A stretch of 64,000 nt of DNA, from contig JAPLNI010000051.1 of assembly GCA_026692865.1 (NCBI GenBank), positions 186,001-250,000 of the forward strand. The letters run 5' to 3'. This document shows, in pieces, positions 36,957 through 46,200 of the stretch. The notes under the pieces are model-generated. The model was not told the origin of the DNA and did no database searches. It was given only the letters and a program-made list of their open reading frames with translations. How positions within the stretch are numbered: position 1 is the first letter of the stretch; each line of letters starts with the position of its first letter. The stretch comes from Planctomycetota bacterium. GTDB lineage: Bacteria; Planctomycetota; Planctomycetia; Pirellulales; Pirellulaceae. A program made the position numbers and the translations under genes.

Positions 36957-37598
36957 GGTGAGATTAGACCTAAAAACCAGAAGTGCTTCGTAGGTTGCCA
37001 GCGGAAGTAGCCAACATAGCCAAGCCGTTATTGGGTAGTAAAGTTCTTGCGGCCATCCAGACTGGGCATAAACGGCCGCAAGAATTCTAAGAACGATCGC
37101 ACCGCATAGAGTCAAAAATGCTCGCATCATCCATAAGCGATGGATAGCAAACTGCCTACGAATCGCATAGACACAGCCTAAAACAGTAAAGATCATCAAC
37201 GCTAAGGCTTGGCAAGCAAATCCAGCTCCGGCCCAAAAGCCACTCGAAGCATACAGCGACATTATTAATCCACTGGGTCCGATAAGCAGTATGATCACGA
37301 TTGCTTGAACACGCCCGAGCGCCTTGTGAACACCTGGGGATTTTGAGCGAAGATGATCGTTTGTTAAATAGAATCCATTTAGCAGAGCTAAGGGTGTTGC
37401 GATGATATGGATGTAGAATGCTAGCCAGTACTCATTCCAAAAGTGAAGGTGTCGATCTAGCAGAAAGCCCGTGCCGAAGTTTGGTGGAAAGTAGTATTCG
37501 TACTGCCGAATGATTCCAACAGTGACTGTGAGGCAAATACAGCTTGCGAGCAGTTTGAGAACGCGACCTAAGTTTCTAGGTTGGTAGAGATTTATCAC
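36942..37598 (-). CDS. DUF2306 membrane protein
   Basis: 218 residues with six or seven hydrophobic segments. FYIHIIATPLALLNGFYL, HKALGRVQAIVIILL and FAIHRLWMMRAFLTLCGAI are typical of DUF2306, with conserved histidines (IH...; HKALGR; IHRLWMMR) that recall haem-binding or b-type membrane families. Function not known. It is convergent with and overlaps the DUF1559 gene by 15 bases. Upstream (to the right) lies a repeat-rich stretch. Confidence 0.78.
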   Translation of the reverse strand: MINLYQPRNLGRVLKLLASCICLTVTVGIIRQYEYYFPPNFGTGFLLDRHLHFWNEYWLAFYIHIIATPLALLNGFYLTNDHLRSKSPGVHKALGRVQAIVIILLIGPSGLIMSLYASSGFWAGAGFACQALALMIFTVLGCVYAIRRQFAIHRLWMMRAFLTLCGAIVLRILAAVYAQSGWPQELYYPITAWLCWLLPLATYEALLVFRSNLTLSPR

Positions 37599-37730
37599 GG
37601 CTGGAATTCTAGGTTGCAGTTAATATTCGAGGCCTTCAAATCTAGCGTATTTTCTAATCTGCGTTTTGCGAGGAAGAAAAGGAGGCAGGTCTCTTTAGTG
37701 CTTAACAGACCTGACCCCATTTGGCCTCCC

Positions 37731-37965
37731 CGTTTGTTTAACAAAGGTTTTTTGAGATAGGAAGTCGATAGATAAGGCTTAAAGCTCCGCCGAGACGGAG
37801 CACTCCAAATATGGAGTGCTGTGGCTTGGCATAGCTTTCGGGCGAACGGGGTGATGAAAAGAAAGAGCCGCGTTTGACAACTAAATCGTTTGTTTAACAA
37901 AGATTTTTCGAGATAGCAATTCGATAGATAAGTCTTAAAGCTCCGCCGAGACGTAGCACTCCAAA
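37731..37965. repeat. Pair of 79-bp direct repeats with internal hairpins
   Basis: 37731-37809 and 37887-37965 are near-identical 79-base copies (sharing CGTTTGTTTAACAAAG at the start and CTTAAAGCTCCGCCGAGACG later), separated by 77 bases. Each contains a CTCCG...CGGAG-type hairpin. After copy 1, AGCACTCCA/TGGAGTGCT (9-bp stem) forms a further hairpin; in copy 2 the second arm is missing. A nearby hairpin uses CAGGTCT (37686-37692) and AGACCTG (37707-37713). These look like relics of a dispersed repeat. A minus frame of 101 codons across this stretch is probably not a gene. Confidence 0.75.
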
Positions 37966-37969
37966 ACCT

Positions 37970-38683
37970 TTAATCGGTTGCTTCATTAGAGCGGGTTTGT
38001 AGCCAGTTTCGTAGTTCTTCTTGGGTGTTAGCGGTTTGAATAGTCGGAAGCGGGATCGCGGAGGCGGGGATGGCGTTCATGGATGGGTCGCTTAGGAGGG
38101 CTTGCATCGATGGTCGCGAGGATTTGCAAATCATTCTTGCGATTGGAAGTGCGTCGACGTGGTAAAGTCCGGGGAACGGATTCCAACAGGTGGGCTGAAG
38201 TGGATTTGAAGTTTCAACGTCCGTGTAGAAGCAAACGGCTTTTGAAGAGAGACCGTCCAGGGCTGATTGTTTTTGTGCCAATTCATTGGTGAGACATGCT
38301 AGCCAATCGTTGTGCCATTCCAGCAAGTCGCAGCTTAGGATGAGGCACCATCGCGATGCGATATGATCGGCGATTTGCATTCGACGATCGCTTCTATTGG
38401 TTGTCGCATTTTCAACAAGGGCTGGCGTGTTTTGAAAGTGTTCGAGGGCTGTCGCTATTCCCGAGACGGGTCCGAGGTGTGGGACATCGTCGGCGAGTGT
38501 TGCTAACCCTAGATCGTGGTAGGCATCGACTTCATTTGCGATCACGAAAATTTGCGCGTTAACCTTTCGTGCGATGGATTGCTGCAGTCGGACCACCAAA
38601 GGAATTTCGTCTACTGTCGCGCGAGCCTTGTCGCTACCGAACCGAGATGATCGACCTCCTGCGAGGATGTAGACACGAAGCAT
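37970..38683 (-). CDS. mobA: Molybdenum cofactor guanylyltransferase
   Basis: 237 residues from ATG 38683. MobA adds GMP from GTP to molybdopterin to make the bis-MGD cofactor. The N-terminal nucleotidyltransferase motif is VYILAGGRSSRFGSDKA, followed by LADDVPHLGPVSGIATAL and CDLLEWHN, the metal-binding Asp region. The C-terminal part (PFPGLYHVDALPIARMI) also fits. It is divergent from fhcC, with 94 bases between; formyl-MFR dehydrogenase needs a pterin cofactor, which may explain the pairing. Confidence 0.87.
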   Translation of the reverse strand: MLRVYILAGGRSSRFGSDKARATVDEIPLVVRLQQSIARKVNAQIFVIANEVDAYHDLGLATLADDVPHLGPVSGIATALEHFQNTPALVENATTNRSDRRMQIADHIASRWCLILSCDLLEWHNDWLACLTNELAQKQSALDGLSSKAVCFYTDVETSNPLQPTCWNPFPGLYHVDALPIARMICKSSRPSMQALLSDPSMNAIPASAIPLPTIQTANTQEELRNWLQTRSNEATD

Positions 38684-38777
38684 GAACAAACTTTATGGAG
38701 TAAAGCTATGAGATGCGACTTTCGCAATCTGTCAGCCGACTTTCTTGAGACCAGCCACTTGGTTATCATAGCATGCT

Positions 38778-39707
38778 ATGGAATGGATTTTTCAAAGTCG
38801 TCAAAAGATTGTTGAACGTGTTGATGCTTCTCCGTTGTTGCCGAGCCGCTTGGCGGCTATGTCGATCGACGAGGTAAAGAATCTCAAGCTGAAGAGTTTT
38901 GCCGCTTCTAAAGAGTTTGCGGTGAAAGAATTGTTTGAGCTGCACTGGAATAGTGGTCAAGCAAGTGAAGTCGAAAGTCACCAAGTAGTGCTTCGAGGCG
39001 ATTGCTTGCACTTGGATCGCGTTGGGTTTGAGATGGATAGTGGCGTGATCTTGGTCGAGGGATCCACTGGAGACCAAGTCGGCTTTGGCATGCGAGGTGG
39101 GACCATTATCGTCGGGGGAAATTGTGGCGACGAGCTTTGTTGTGGAATGCGTGACGGTCGTGTTCTGATAAGGGGCTCTGCGGGTGAGCGAGTCGCGGGG
39201 CCTGCTCCTGGAGCTAAATCTGGCATGCGAGGTGGAGATTGCATCATTGCGGGCGCGTGCGGCGATCGTGTTGCTGAGAGAATGCGCCGAGGAACCCTCG
39301 TTATTGGTGGAAGCTGTGGAAATCGTGGCGCGAGTTTTATGATTGCCGGCACGCTCCTCTTGTTAGGCGAAATTGGTGTTGGATGGGGCTGTGGTATGCG
39401 GCGTGGCTCGATTATCGTTGCCGATTCGGTGCAAATGGACGATTCAACTTTCGACGCCGAGCTTACAATCGCAAGAGAATTTGAGCTCAGTTACCTTCCG
39501 ATTTTATGGCGACATATACGCGAAACGTGGAATTCTCAGCTTGCTCTTTTCACTGGGATTACCTCTCAAGACGACTACGCAGAATCGGTGTTGGATTTTA
39601 CTGATAAAATTCCTCGAGGGCGTTGGTGCCGCAGGCAGTTAGGGGATCGTAGTTACGATGGGCGGGGTGAAGTTCTGCAATTAACCAAAGAATCACGTCG
39701 GTGTTGA
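38778..39707 (+). CDS. fhcC: Formylmethanofuran dehydrogenase subunit C (FhcC)
   Basis: 309 residues. A long beta-helix with repeated Gly-rich turns (STGDQVGFGMRGGTIIVGGN, AGERVAGPAPGAKSGMRGGD, CGMRRGSIIVADS) matches FwdC/FhcC and the related glutamate-synthase GXGXG domain. In methylotrophs FhcC belongs to the formyltransferase/hydrolase complex that converts formyl-tetrahydromethanopterin to formate. Planctomycetes are known to carry these C1 genes. The first 50 residues and the C-terminal RGRWCRRQLGDRSYDG extend the domain. The other Fhc subunits are not in this window, so the gene is detached from a complete fhc operon here. Confidence 0.82.
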   Translation: MEWIFQSRQKIVERVDASPLLPSRLAAMSIDEVKNLKLKSFAASKEFAVKELFELHWNSGQASEVESHQVVLRGDCLHLDRVGFEMDSGVILVEGSTGDQVGFGMRGGTIIVGGNCGDELCCGMRDGRVLIRGSAGERVAGPAPGAKSGMRGGDCIIAGACGDRVAERMRRGTLVIGGSCGNRGASFMIAGTLLLLGEIGVGWGCGMRRGSIIVADSVQMDDSTFDAELTIAREFELSYLPILWRHIRETWNSQLALFTGITSQDDYAESVLDFTDKIPRGRWCRRQLGDRSYDGRGEVLQLTKESRRC

Positions 39708-39762
39708 AGGCGTGTGTGTTTTTTTGAAGAATTTTCAAGTTTAAGTCTTGAGCCTCGCACCC

Positions 39763-39844
39763 GTAGCAAATGTCGTAAGACATCTGATGACTGCATCTTT
39801 GCGGTTGTTTCCCTGGAGGTCTGAACTCTTAAGAGTTCAGCTAC
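39763..39844 (+). repeat. REP/BIME-type element, copy A1
   Basis: 82 bases. The left end is GTAGC, arm AAATGTC, loop GTAA, arm GACATCT. The right end is a perfect 20-base palindrome CTGAACTCTTAAGAGTTCAG followed by CTAC, so the element begins GTAG and ends CTAC. It lies between fhcC and the SNF2 gene, 18 bases from copy A2 in the same orientation. Confidence 0.8.
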
Positions 39845-39862
39845 TTAAAACCAATAGTTTTC

Positions 39863-39945
39863 GTAGCAGATGTCATAAGACGTCTCTTGACATCCGCATT
39901 CATCGGTATTTCCAACGCCGTCTGAATTCTTACGAATTCAGCTAC
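39863..39945 (+). repeat. REP/BIME-type element, copy A2
   Basis: 83 bases. Left end GTAGC, arm AGATGTC, loop ATAA, arm GACGTCT. Right end is arm CTGAATTC, loop TTAC, arm GAATTCAG, then CTAC. The same right end occurs base for base in copy C. The ~39-base spacer between hairpins is less conserved than the ends. Confidence 0.82.
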
Positions 39946-40091
39946 CCAGAATTAGGTAAAGCTATCGCCCAGGGTGTTTCCCCTTGCCAAAGAGGCCCCC
40001 TCTAAGGCACAATCTACAAGTTGGCCGTTGGTCGCTGCTCATTTGAAGCAGCACATTGATTTTTTCGCCATGAGGATTGGATCCCAAGTTT

Positions 40092-43000
40092 ATGGAGTTG
40101 CATGTTGCACTGGAATCAACTCACGAGGACGACCGAGTGGGAGCAGTCATGTCGGTGCTGGACGCCTTTGAGAAACGAGTTAAACCTCAACAGCTCATTC
40201 TGGCACGATACTTCAAGATTGAAGATCAACCTCGGCTGACGCTCAACAAGCAGCAAATGCGTTGGGAATTTGAGCTGCATGGTGGTGCGTTTGGATATAC
40301 CGACCACGAAACGACGCTCATCATTGATTTGGAGCCCCCCGTTGCTGGTCCGCGCAGTAGCCTTTCGGACAACTCGCGCAAGGGAAGCTTGAAGCTTTCA
40401 ATTGTTTGCGGCTGTTACGATGCGCGACCGTGTGTTCACAGCGTAACATGTGCGACCTATCTTCGTAGGCAACTCTCGGGATTGCCTAGTTATGAGGCTG
40501 AACAGTGGATCAAAGGTTGTATTTCGGACGGCCGCGAGATTGGTCGGAAGATTATTTCGGAGTTGAGCCAAATCGGTACGGCTGCGCCGACTGACGAAGA
40601 AGAAACCTCACTATCGCGACTTCAATGGCGAATCGCTGGCTTCAAAGGCAATAGCGGAAATCAATACTTCCGTCCAAAGTTGGTGATTGTGCCTTATTTA
40701 CAGTCGCAAAAGAAACGGGGCGGATGGACTAAGGGTCGACAGCTTAAGAATATTTTCGAGCAAGCTCCCGATTCGGTCTTTGAGAACCCAGTTGATCGCA
40801 CCGTAGCGACCTTGCTACAGGTTTCGAGTGAGTCTTATCAGGAGAACGGATTGGTCGCGATTCGTGAATGTCTGAATCTGCTTCGCAATCATCCTTCAGT
40901 CGTATTCGATGACGAGAACCTAACTCCATGCCGCGTGGCGTTCGCGCCAGTGGAGTTTAGTATGGAGACGGACGACGACGACATTTTTCGTCCGACATTG
41001 TCGTTCGCTGGGCATCGAATTGATGCACCAATGGATGAGCTTTTGATCGGCGAAGTTAGCCCTTCTAAGTTTTTGTTGATCATTGCCGAGGTTGCTAGTG
41101 GTCGCTTGTGGGTAAGCGAGATTGATCGAGCTACCAAAATGATGCTCGCTCAATTTGAACGTGCTTATCGAAAGCAAGCCACATTTGACAAGGGCATGGC
41201 AGAACAGCTTGCCGACATCGTAGCAGCAAAATCGTCTGAAAAGTCGATGCAAATCACGCTTCCCGAATCATTAGCTGGGCCCGAACAACCACTTGAACCC
41301 AATATAGAGCTGCACCTAAGCCCTCGCATTCCGTCGGGTTTGATTGCTTCGTTGCGAGTTACTTGCGATGCGATGTCGGAACCGCCAATTCCTGGCATGG
41401 AGCCTGATCGACTTCGGTTGGTTACCCCTGCAGGTCGATTCCAGTTGACTCGCGATTTGATTGAAGAATCGCGTCGAGCTGATGAGATTGCAACGCTATG
41501 TGAGTTTGGCAAATTGTCGTTCGATGGGCCGTATACATGGATTGCTGAAGACGAAGAAGATGCCTTGGAGTTGATCGAACGACTTCAGAAGCTTGGTGAG
41601 TCAGCGCCTACTGTTTGTTGGCCCAAGAGCCAAGCGATGCGTGTTCTCGGCGAGATCACTCCTCAAAGATTGCAAGTTCGATTGAACAGTCAACGTGATT
41701 GGTTTGGAGTCGACGGAAAAGCGACTGTGGAAGGGATCGATATTCCACTCGCCGAATTGTTATCAGCTTTGCGAAATCGACGCCGCTTTATTCCACTTGG
41801 CGATGGCCAGTTCGCGATGATCTCCGAGCAGCTTCGTAACCGACTTACCGCGATTCACGATGTTTCCCAAAATGAGTCTGGTCAGTTAAAGCTTTCACGA
41901 GCCGCTACGGCGATTGTGGAGGAGGCTCTCGGCGATGATATTGCTTACGAAAGTGATGCAAAGTGGCAAGACGCTCTCGCAAGACTCAGTCAAGCAAAAG
42001 AGTTGAATCCGATTGTGCCGAAAGAGTTGCTCGCGGATCTTCGTGACTATCAAAAGGCGGGCTATGAATGGCTTGCGCGATTGAGCCACTGGGGGCTGGG
42101 TGGTTGCTTGGCGGACGATATGGGTTTGGGAAAGACGGTGCAAGCTCTTGGGATTCTGCTAGACCGAGCCAAAGATGGCCCAGCCGTGATTGTTGCTCCA
42201 ACAAGCGTCGGCATGAACTGGGCAAGAGAAACAGCCCGGTTCGCGCCAAGCCTCAAGCCAAAGCTTTATCGCGAACATGATCGTCAACATGTGATCGAAA
42301 CCGCTGGGCCCGGCGATTTGATCATTACGAGCTACCAACTCCTTCAACGCGACGTTGATCGATTTGCATCACGACCATGGAACACTTTGGTTCTTGATGA
42401 AGCGCAATACATCAAGAACTACCAAACAAAAACAGCTCAAGCTGTTCGTGAGTTAGACGCGGATTGGCGACTTGCTCTTTCGGGTACGCCGCTTGAAAAC
42501 CACATCGGCGAACTATGGAGCCTGGTGCGGGTTGTCTCGCCGGGGTTGCTCGGTTCTTGGGAACGATTTAGAAAGAGTTTTGCTGAACCCATCGAACGCG
42601 ATAAAAGCAAGGAACGGCTGCAAGCGCTGGGGCGTGTTGTAAAACCTTTCATCTTGCGTCGTACCAAAAAAGAAGTGCTTAAGGAGCTCCCGGAACGAAC
42701 GGAAATCGTTCGATTTGCAGAGCTAAGTGAACCTGAAAGAAGGAAGTATGACGCGGCCCGATTGGCGGCTCTTTCAGAACTGACTGTCGCTGGAGAAGGT
42801 GATAACGAGCAGCATAAACGCATCAAGGTGTTAGCTTGGTTGACGCGGCTACGACAACTTTCTTGCCATCCGCGACTGGTTGATAATCTGTGGGATCAAT
42901 CCTCTGCCAAGCTGGATCTGTTCATGGAGATTGTGGACGAACTGCAAGAAGGCGAGCATCGCGCGCTTGTGTTCAGCCAGTTTGTTCAGCACCTGACCTT

Positions 43001-43433
43001 GATTCGTGAAGCACTTGATAAAGCCGGTATTTCCTATCAGTACCTTGACGGTTCGACTCCTGCAGCAAAGCGTCAGGACGCTGTCGATGCGTTCCAAGCT
43101 GGCGAGGGCGAGCTGTTTTTGATCTCGCTCAAAGCCGGTGGTACGGGTTTGAATCTTACAGCGGCAGATTATGTTTTGCATTTGGACCCATGGTGGAATC
43201 CGGCTGTTGAAGATCAGGCAACTGACCGGGCGCACCGTATCGGACAAATGCGAAAGGTCACGGTTTTCCGATTGGTCGCGAAAGATACGATCGAAGAGCA
43301 GATACTAGCTTTGCATGATGAAAAGCGAGAGTTGATTGCAGGCGTGCTAGATGGTGCGGATCGGGCTGGCAAGCTCTCTACCGAGGACTTGGTATCGATG
43401 ATTCGAATGAGCCAAGTGCAATCGCAAGACTAA
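40092..43433 (+). CDS. SWIM zinc-finger and SNF2-family helicase/ATPase
   Basis: 1113 residues from ATG 40092 (TTG 40077 is also in frame). Near residue 110, CGCYDARPCVH fits the SWIM CxC-CxH zinc-binding motif. The SNF2 ATPase occupies the last ~460 residues: LADDMGLGKTVQALGILL (Walker A), VIVAPTSVGMNW, LVLDEAQYIKN (DEAQ box) and ALSGTPLENHIGELWSL. The C-terminal helicase lobe has VFSQFVQHLTLI, DGSTPAAKRQDAVDAF, SLKAGGTGLNLTAADYV and DQATDRAHRIGQ. Such proteins remodel protein-nucleic acid complexes, as RapA/HepA do. Its stop is 2 bases from the convergent hypothetical gene. Two REP elements precede it. Confidence 0.92.
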   Translation: MELHVALESTHEDDRVGAVMSVLDAFEKRVKPQQLILARYFKIEDQPRLTLNKQQMRWEFELHGGAFGYTDHETTLIIDLEPPVAGPRSSLSDNSRKGSLKLSIVCGCYDARPCVHSVTCATYLRRQLSGLPSYEAEQWIKGCISDGREIGRKIISELSQIGTAAPTDEEETSLSRLQWRIAGFKGNSGNQYFRPKLVIVPYLQSQKKRGGWTKGRQLKNIFEQAPDSVFENPVDRTVATLLQVSSESYQENGLVAIRECLNLLRNHPSVVFDDENLTPCRVAFAPVEFSMETDDDDIFRPTLSFAGHRIDAPMDELLIGEVSPSKFLLIIAEVASGRLWVSEIDRATKMMLAQFERAYRKQATFDKGMAEQLADIVAAKSSEKSMQITLPESLAGPEQPLEPNIELHLSPRIPSGLIASLRVTCDAMSEPPIPGMEPDRLRLVTPAGRFQLTRDLIEESRRADEIATLCEFGKLSFDGPYTWIAEDEEDALELIERLQKLGESAPTVCWPKSQAMRVLGEITPQRLQVRLNSQRDWFGVDGKATVEGIDIPLAELLSALRNRRRFIPLGDGQFAMISEQLRNRLTAIHDVSQNESGQLKLSRAATAIVEEALGDDIAYESDAKWQDALARLSQAKELNPIVPKELLADLRDYQKAGYEWLARLSHWGLGGCLADDMGLGKTVQALGILLDRAKDGPAVIVAPTSVGMNWARETARFAPSLKPKLYREHDRQHVIETAGPGDLIITSYQLLQRDVDRFASRPWNTLVLDEAQYIKNYQTKTAQAVRELDADWRLALSGTPLENHIGELWSLVRVVSPGLLGSWERFRKSFAEPIERDKSKERLQALGRVVKPFILRRTKKEVLKELPERTEIVRFAELSEPERRKYDAARLAALSELTVAGEGDNEQHKRIKVLAWLTRLRQLSCHPRLVDNLWDQSSAKLDLFMEIVDELQEGEHRALVFSQFVQHLTLIREALDKAGISYQYLDGSTPAAKRQDAVDAFQAGEGELFLISLKAGGTGLNLTAADYVLHLDPWWNPAVEDQATDRAHRIGQMRKVTVFRLVAKDTIEEQILALHDEKRELIAGVLDGADRAGKLSTEDLVSMIRMSQVQSQD

Positions 43434-43435
43434 GC

Positions 43436-43765
43436 TCACGCTTGTGTGTCTAGTTGAGGCGGCGGCATGTAATCTTCTACGGGTAAATCGAAAACGGATG
43501 GAGCCTGGCGGTCGACAGGCTCGGGGGCGGCCTGCGTGGTGATCGCCGCTTGTGGCCTCGGAGTGGGCCCGTCGTATTTTTCTTGGGCATCGCGATCGCT
43601 TGCCTGCTGACTCTCAGAAACGTCTTCCACGGTGGCATCGGCGGTGGACTGCTGGCTGGCTTCGGTGCTCGCCGTTCGCGAATGTGAAGAATCGTTAGTC
43701 TCTTTCGCCGCTTGGCTTGAAATCCCAGCAAAATTAGCCGCACCATTGATATTTGGAATTCGCAT
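43436..43765 (-). CDS. Small low-complexity protein, unrecognised
   Basis: 109 residues starting MRIPNINGAANFAGI. The body is rich in Ser, Thr, Gln, Ala, Asp and Pro (SHSRTASTEASQQ, DVSESQQASDRDAQEKYDG, VFDLPVEDYMPPPQ) with no membrane segment or known domain. It is probably disordered. It fits snugly against the end of the SNF2 gene and has codon use like its neighbours, which favours a real gene. No function can be proposed. Confidence 0.5.
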   Translation of the reverse strand: MRIPNINGAANFAGISSQAAKETNDSSHSRTASTEASQQSTADATVEDVSESQQASDRDAQEKYDGPTPRPQAAITTQAAPEPVDRQAPSVFDLPVEDYMPPPQLDTQA

Positions 43766-43959
43766 CGGGAATCGACTCCTTCATGAGATTCTCAAAACTC
43801 TGTCCTTGTCTCAATCTCATGGCTCAATCTAACGTATCTAGTGACGGAAACATAGCATGTCGACATAGTGGAGGTAGCTGCGGTTATCGGTTACATTACA
43901 TATTCAAATTCCTCATGGACACTACGTGTTCATGATTCCCTGGAAACGAGTTCGATTAA

Positions 43960-44997
43960 ATGATTAACCTCAGCGCTGCCGCAGCAAAAATTGTCGGCGA
44001 TTTCTCGATTCTTGCACAAGATGTGCAGATCGGTCGTTTTAATCTCGGATTTGGCGACTTGCTTCAATACGCTTTGATCGCTGTGCTCGGAGTTTTCGCC
44101 TGCGTGGTCGCAGTCGTTTTCTACAGTTTCGGGTCGGTTTGGTTGCAAGCAAAAATGAGTAGTGCTGACGTCAGCATGCTGAGCCTCATTGGGATGTATT
44201 TTCGTCAGGTTCGAGCGCAAACGATTGTCAACGCAAAGATCATGGCAGCTCAATCGGGGCTCGATATCCATTCTCGTAACGGTATCACGACTCAGCGATT
44301 GGAAGCACATTATCTTGCGGGCGGAAACGTGATGAATGTCCTCAACGCACTCATTGCCGCGCATCGCGCGGGAATCGATCTCGATTTTGATAAAGCCGCA
44401 GCCATTGACTTGGCGGGTCGTGATGTTTTGGATGCGGTACGAACAAGTGTGCACCCCAAAGTTATCGATTGCCCGGACCCTCGATACAGCGGTACCAAAA
44501 CGCTCAGCGCTATCGCAAAAAATGGGATCGAATTGAAAGTTGTTGCTCGGGTTACCGTGCGAACGAACTTAGAACAGTTAATCGGTGGAGCGACCGAAGA
44601 GACTGTTATCGCGCGGGTGGGAGAGAGCATCATCAGCTCGATCGGCTCGACTGAAAATCATTTGATCGTTCTTGAGAACCCGAACTTGATAACTCGAGCT
44701 GTGTTAGCTCGTGGGCTCGACTCCCAAACCGCATTCACGATCGTTTCGATCGACATCGCCTTTATCGAAGTAGGCCAGAACATCGGAGCGAGGCTACAAG
44801 TTGATCAAGCAGAAGCTGATACGCGGATGGCTCGTGCAGAAGCGGAACAACGTCGAAGCGAGGCAATCGCTACCGAACAGGTGATGAAAGCAAAAGTTGC
44901 AGAGAATCGCGCAAATCTAGTCCTCGCGGAAGCAGAAGTGCCTCACGCAATGGCGGACGCATTCGCACGTGGCAATTTGAACGGTACGAGTGCGTAG
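43960..44997 (+). CDS. floA: Flotillin-like protein FloA
   Basis: 345 residues. One N-terminal membrane segment (LLQYALIAVLGVFACVVAVV) is followed by the FloA/UPF0365 core: SSADVSMLSLIGMYFRQVRA, IVNAKIMAAQSGLDI, LEAHYLAGGNVMNVLNALIA, GIDLDFDKAAAIDLAGRDVL, then ARVTVRTNLEQLIGGATEET and a coiled-coil EA-rich tail (DTRMARAEAEQRRSEAIATE). FloA organises functional membrane microdomains in Bacillus. An NfeD-type partner often accompanies floA; none is next to it here. GGAAACGAG about 10 bases upstream is a fair ribosome binding site. Confidence 0.92.
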   Translation: MINLSAAAAKIVGDFSILAQDVQIGRFNLGFGDLLQYALIAVLGVFACVVAVVFYSFGSVWLQAKMSSADVSMLSLIGMYFRQVRAQTIVNAKIMAAQSGLDIHSRNGITTQRLEAHYLAGGNVMNVLNALIAAHRAGIDLDFDKAAAIDLAGRDVLDAVRTSVHPKVIDCPDPRYSGTKTLSAIAKNGIELKVVARVTVRTNLEQLIGGATEETVIARVGESIISSIGSTENHLIVLENPNLITRAVLARGLDSQTAFTIVSIDIAFIEVGQNIGARLQVDQAEADTRMARAEAEQRRSEAIATEQVMKAKVAENRANLVLAEAEVPHAMADAFARGNLNGTSA

Positions 44998-45025
44998 TCA
45001 ACGTAGAAGACGAAGTATTGAACTA

Positions 45026-45049
45026 GTAGCACATGTCGTAAGACATCTG
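45026..45049 (+). repeat. Solo REP-type hairpin, copy B
   Basis: A single left end of the family: GTAGC, arm ACATGTC, loop GTAA, arm GACATCT, G. No right end follows before the htrA stop at 45063. It sits between the convergent floA and htrA genes, where it could help terminate both. Confidence 0.7.
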
Positions 45050-45062
45050 ATGTTTCTGAGTA

Positions 45063-46169
45063 CTACTCATCTTTACCCAGAGTTACCGGGACTGAAATTC
45101 TTCTTCCTTCTCGGATAATGAGCAGTTGAACCATATCACCGGGACGCTTGCTTTCGATGAAACTTAATAAGTCGTCAGCAGTTTTCACGGGAACCTCGTC
45201 GACTCCAACGATACGATCAGCCGAACGAGTGTCGATGGAATCTTGTTGGAAGACAAGCGGTCCGCGTCGAATCATTCGCTGTGTTACTTGGATACCTCGA
45301 AGACCGGCTTTTTCTGCGGGACCACCCGGAGTTATTCGACGAATCACGAGCCCTTCTTCCGATTCCAGGGCCTCAACAATTCCGATTGTTGGCCGAGAGA
45401 CGCGACCATGTTCAATCAGTTGTGGGACGACTCGAAGCATTGTATTGGACGGAATTGCAAAACCGATTCCGGCGTTATCACCCGTGCTGGATGCAATCGC
45501 AGTGTTCATTCCAATCAATTGACCGCGAGAATTCAGTAGAGGTCCTCCGGAATTGCCTTGATTCAAAGCCGCATCGATTTGGATGATTGATTTCATCGAA
45601 CGCCTATTCTTTGATGAAATTCGACGGTTGAGACTCGAGATAATGCCGGTACTCATAGTTCGTTCAAGCCCAAAGGGATTGCCGATCGCAATGATGTGTT
45701 GGCCAACTTTGAGGGTCGAGGAATCACCAAGCGGGATTGGGAAAAAACCTTCCTCCGGTGCGGAGATTCGCAAGACAGCGATATCGTTATCTGGGTCTTG
45801 GCCAACTAAGATGGCGGGATAAGAGTCGCCAGTGTAGAGCGTAACGTTGATATCACGCGCACCGTCGATGACGTGATAGTTAGTTAACACATGCCCGAGT
45901 TTGTCGATGATGGAACCGCTACCGCTTCCTTCGACAGCTGCTTCAGTGAAAAACGAAGTCGGTCTGATAAGCTTCGTGGAGATATTAACAACGCCGCGGT
46001 TACATGTTTCGTAGACGTGAACATTGATGATTTCTTCGGTGGATTGCTCGGGCCAGACATTTGGGGCTTGTGCAATGACTTCGTGTCTTGCACGATACTG
46101 AAGGCCGAAGGAACCAATTGCGATTCCAGTAACTAGTGCAATCACGAAGCCATAGATTCGCGGAAACAT
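45063..46169 (-). CDS. HtrA/DegP-like trypsin-type serine protease with PDZ domain
   Basis: 368 residues. An N-terminal hydrophobic segment (residues ~5-22, YGFVIALVTGIAIGSFGL) anchors or exports the protein. The S1C protease domain has a complete triad: His99 in LTNYHVIDG, Asp129 in DPDNDIAVLRI and Ser207 in NQGNSGGPLLN. One PDZ domain follows (TPGGPAEKAGLRGIQVTQRM, TADDLLSFIESKRPGDM). The domain layout matches DegS/HtrA quality-control proteases of the cell envelope. A 73-residue gene begins upstream on the same strand with a 31-base gap. Confidence 0.92.
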   Translation of the reverse strand: MFPRIYGFVIALVTGIAIGSFGLQYRARHEVIAQAPNVWPEQSTEEIINVHVYETCNRGVVNISTKLIRPTSFFTEAAVEGSGSGSIIDKLGHVLTNYHVIDGARDINVTLYTGDSYPAILVGQDPDNDIAVLRISAPEEGFFPIPLGDSSTLKVGQHIIAIGNPFGLERTMSTGIISSLNRRISSKNRRSMKSIIQIDAALNQGNSGGPLLNSRGQLIGMNTAIASSTGDNAGIGFAIPSNTMLRVVPQLIEHGRVSRPTIGIVEALESEEGLVIRRITPGGPAEKAGLRGIQVTQRMIRRGPLVFQQDSIDTRSADRIVGVDEVPVKTADDLLSFIESKRPGDMVQLLIIREGRRISVPVTLGKDE

Positions 46170-46200
46170 GTGTTTTCTCGATAGGATTTTTGAATGGATA

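Noticed and set aside
37595-37900. 101-codon minus-strand frame through the direct repeats
   Set aside because: It runs through hairpin-rich repeat DNA and its translation is not protein-like.
37731-37965. CRISPR-like direct repeats
   Set aside because: Only two long copies, 79 bases each, with no regular spacers and no cas genes.
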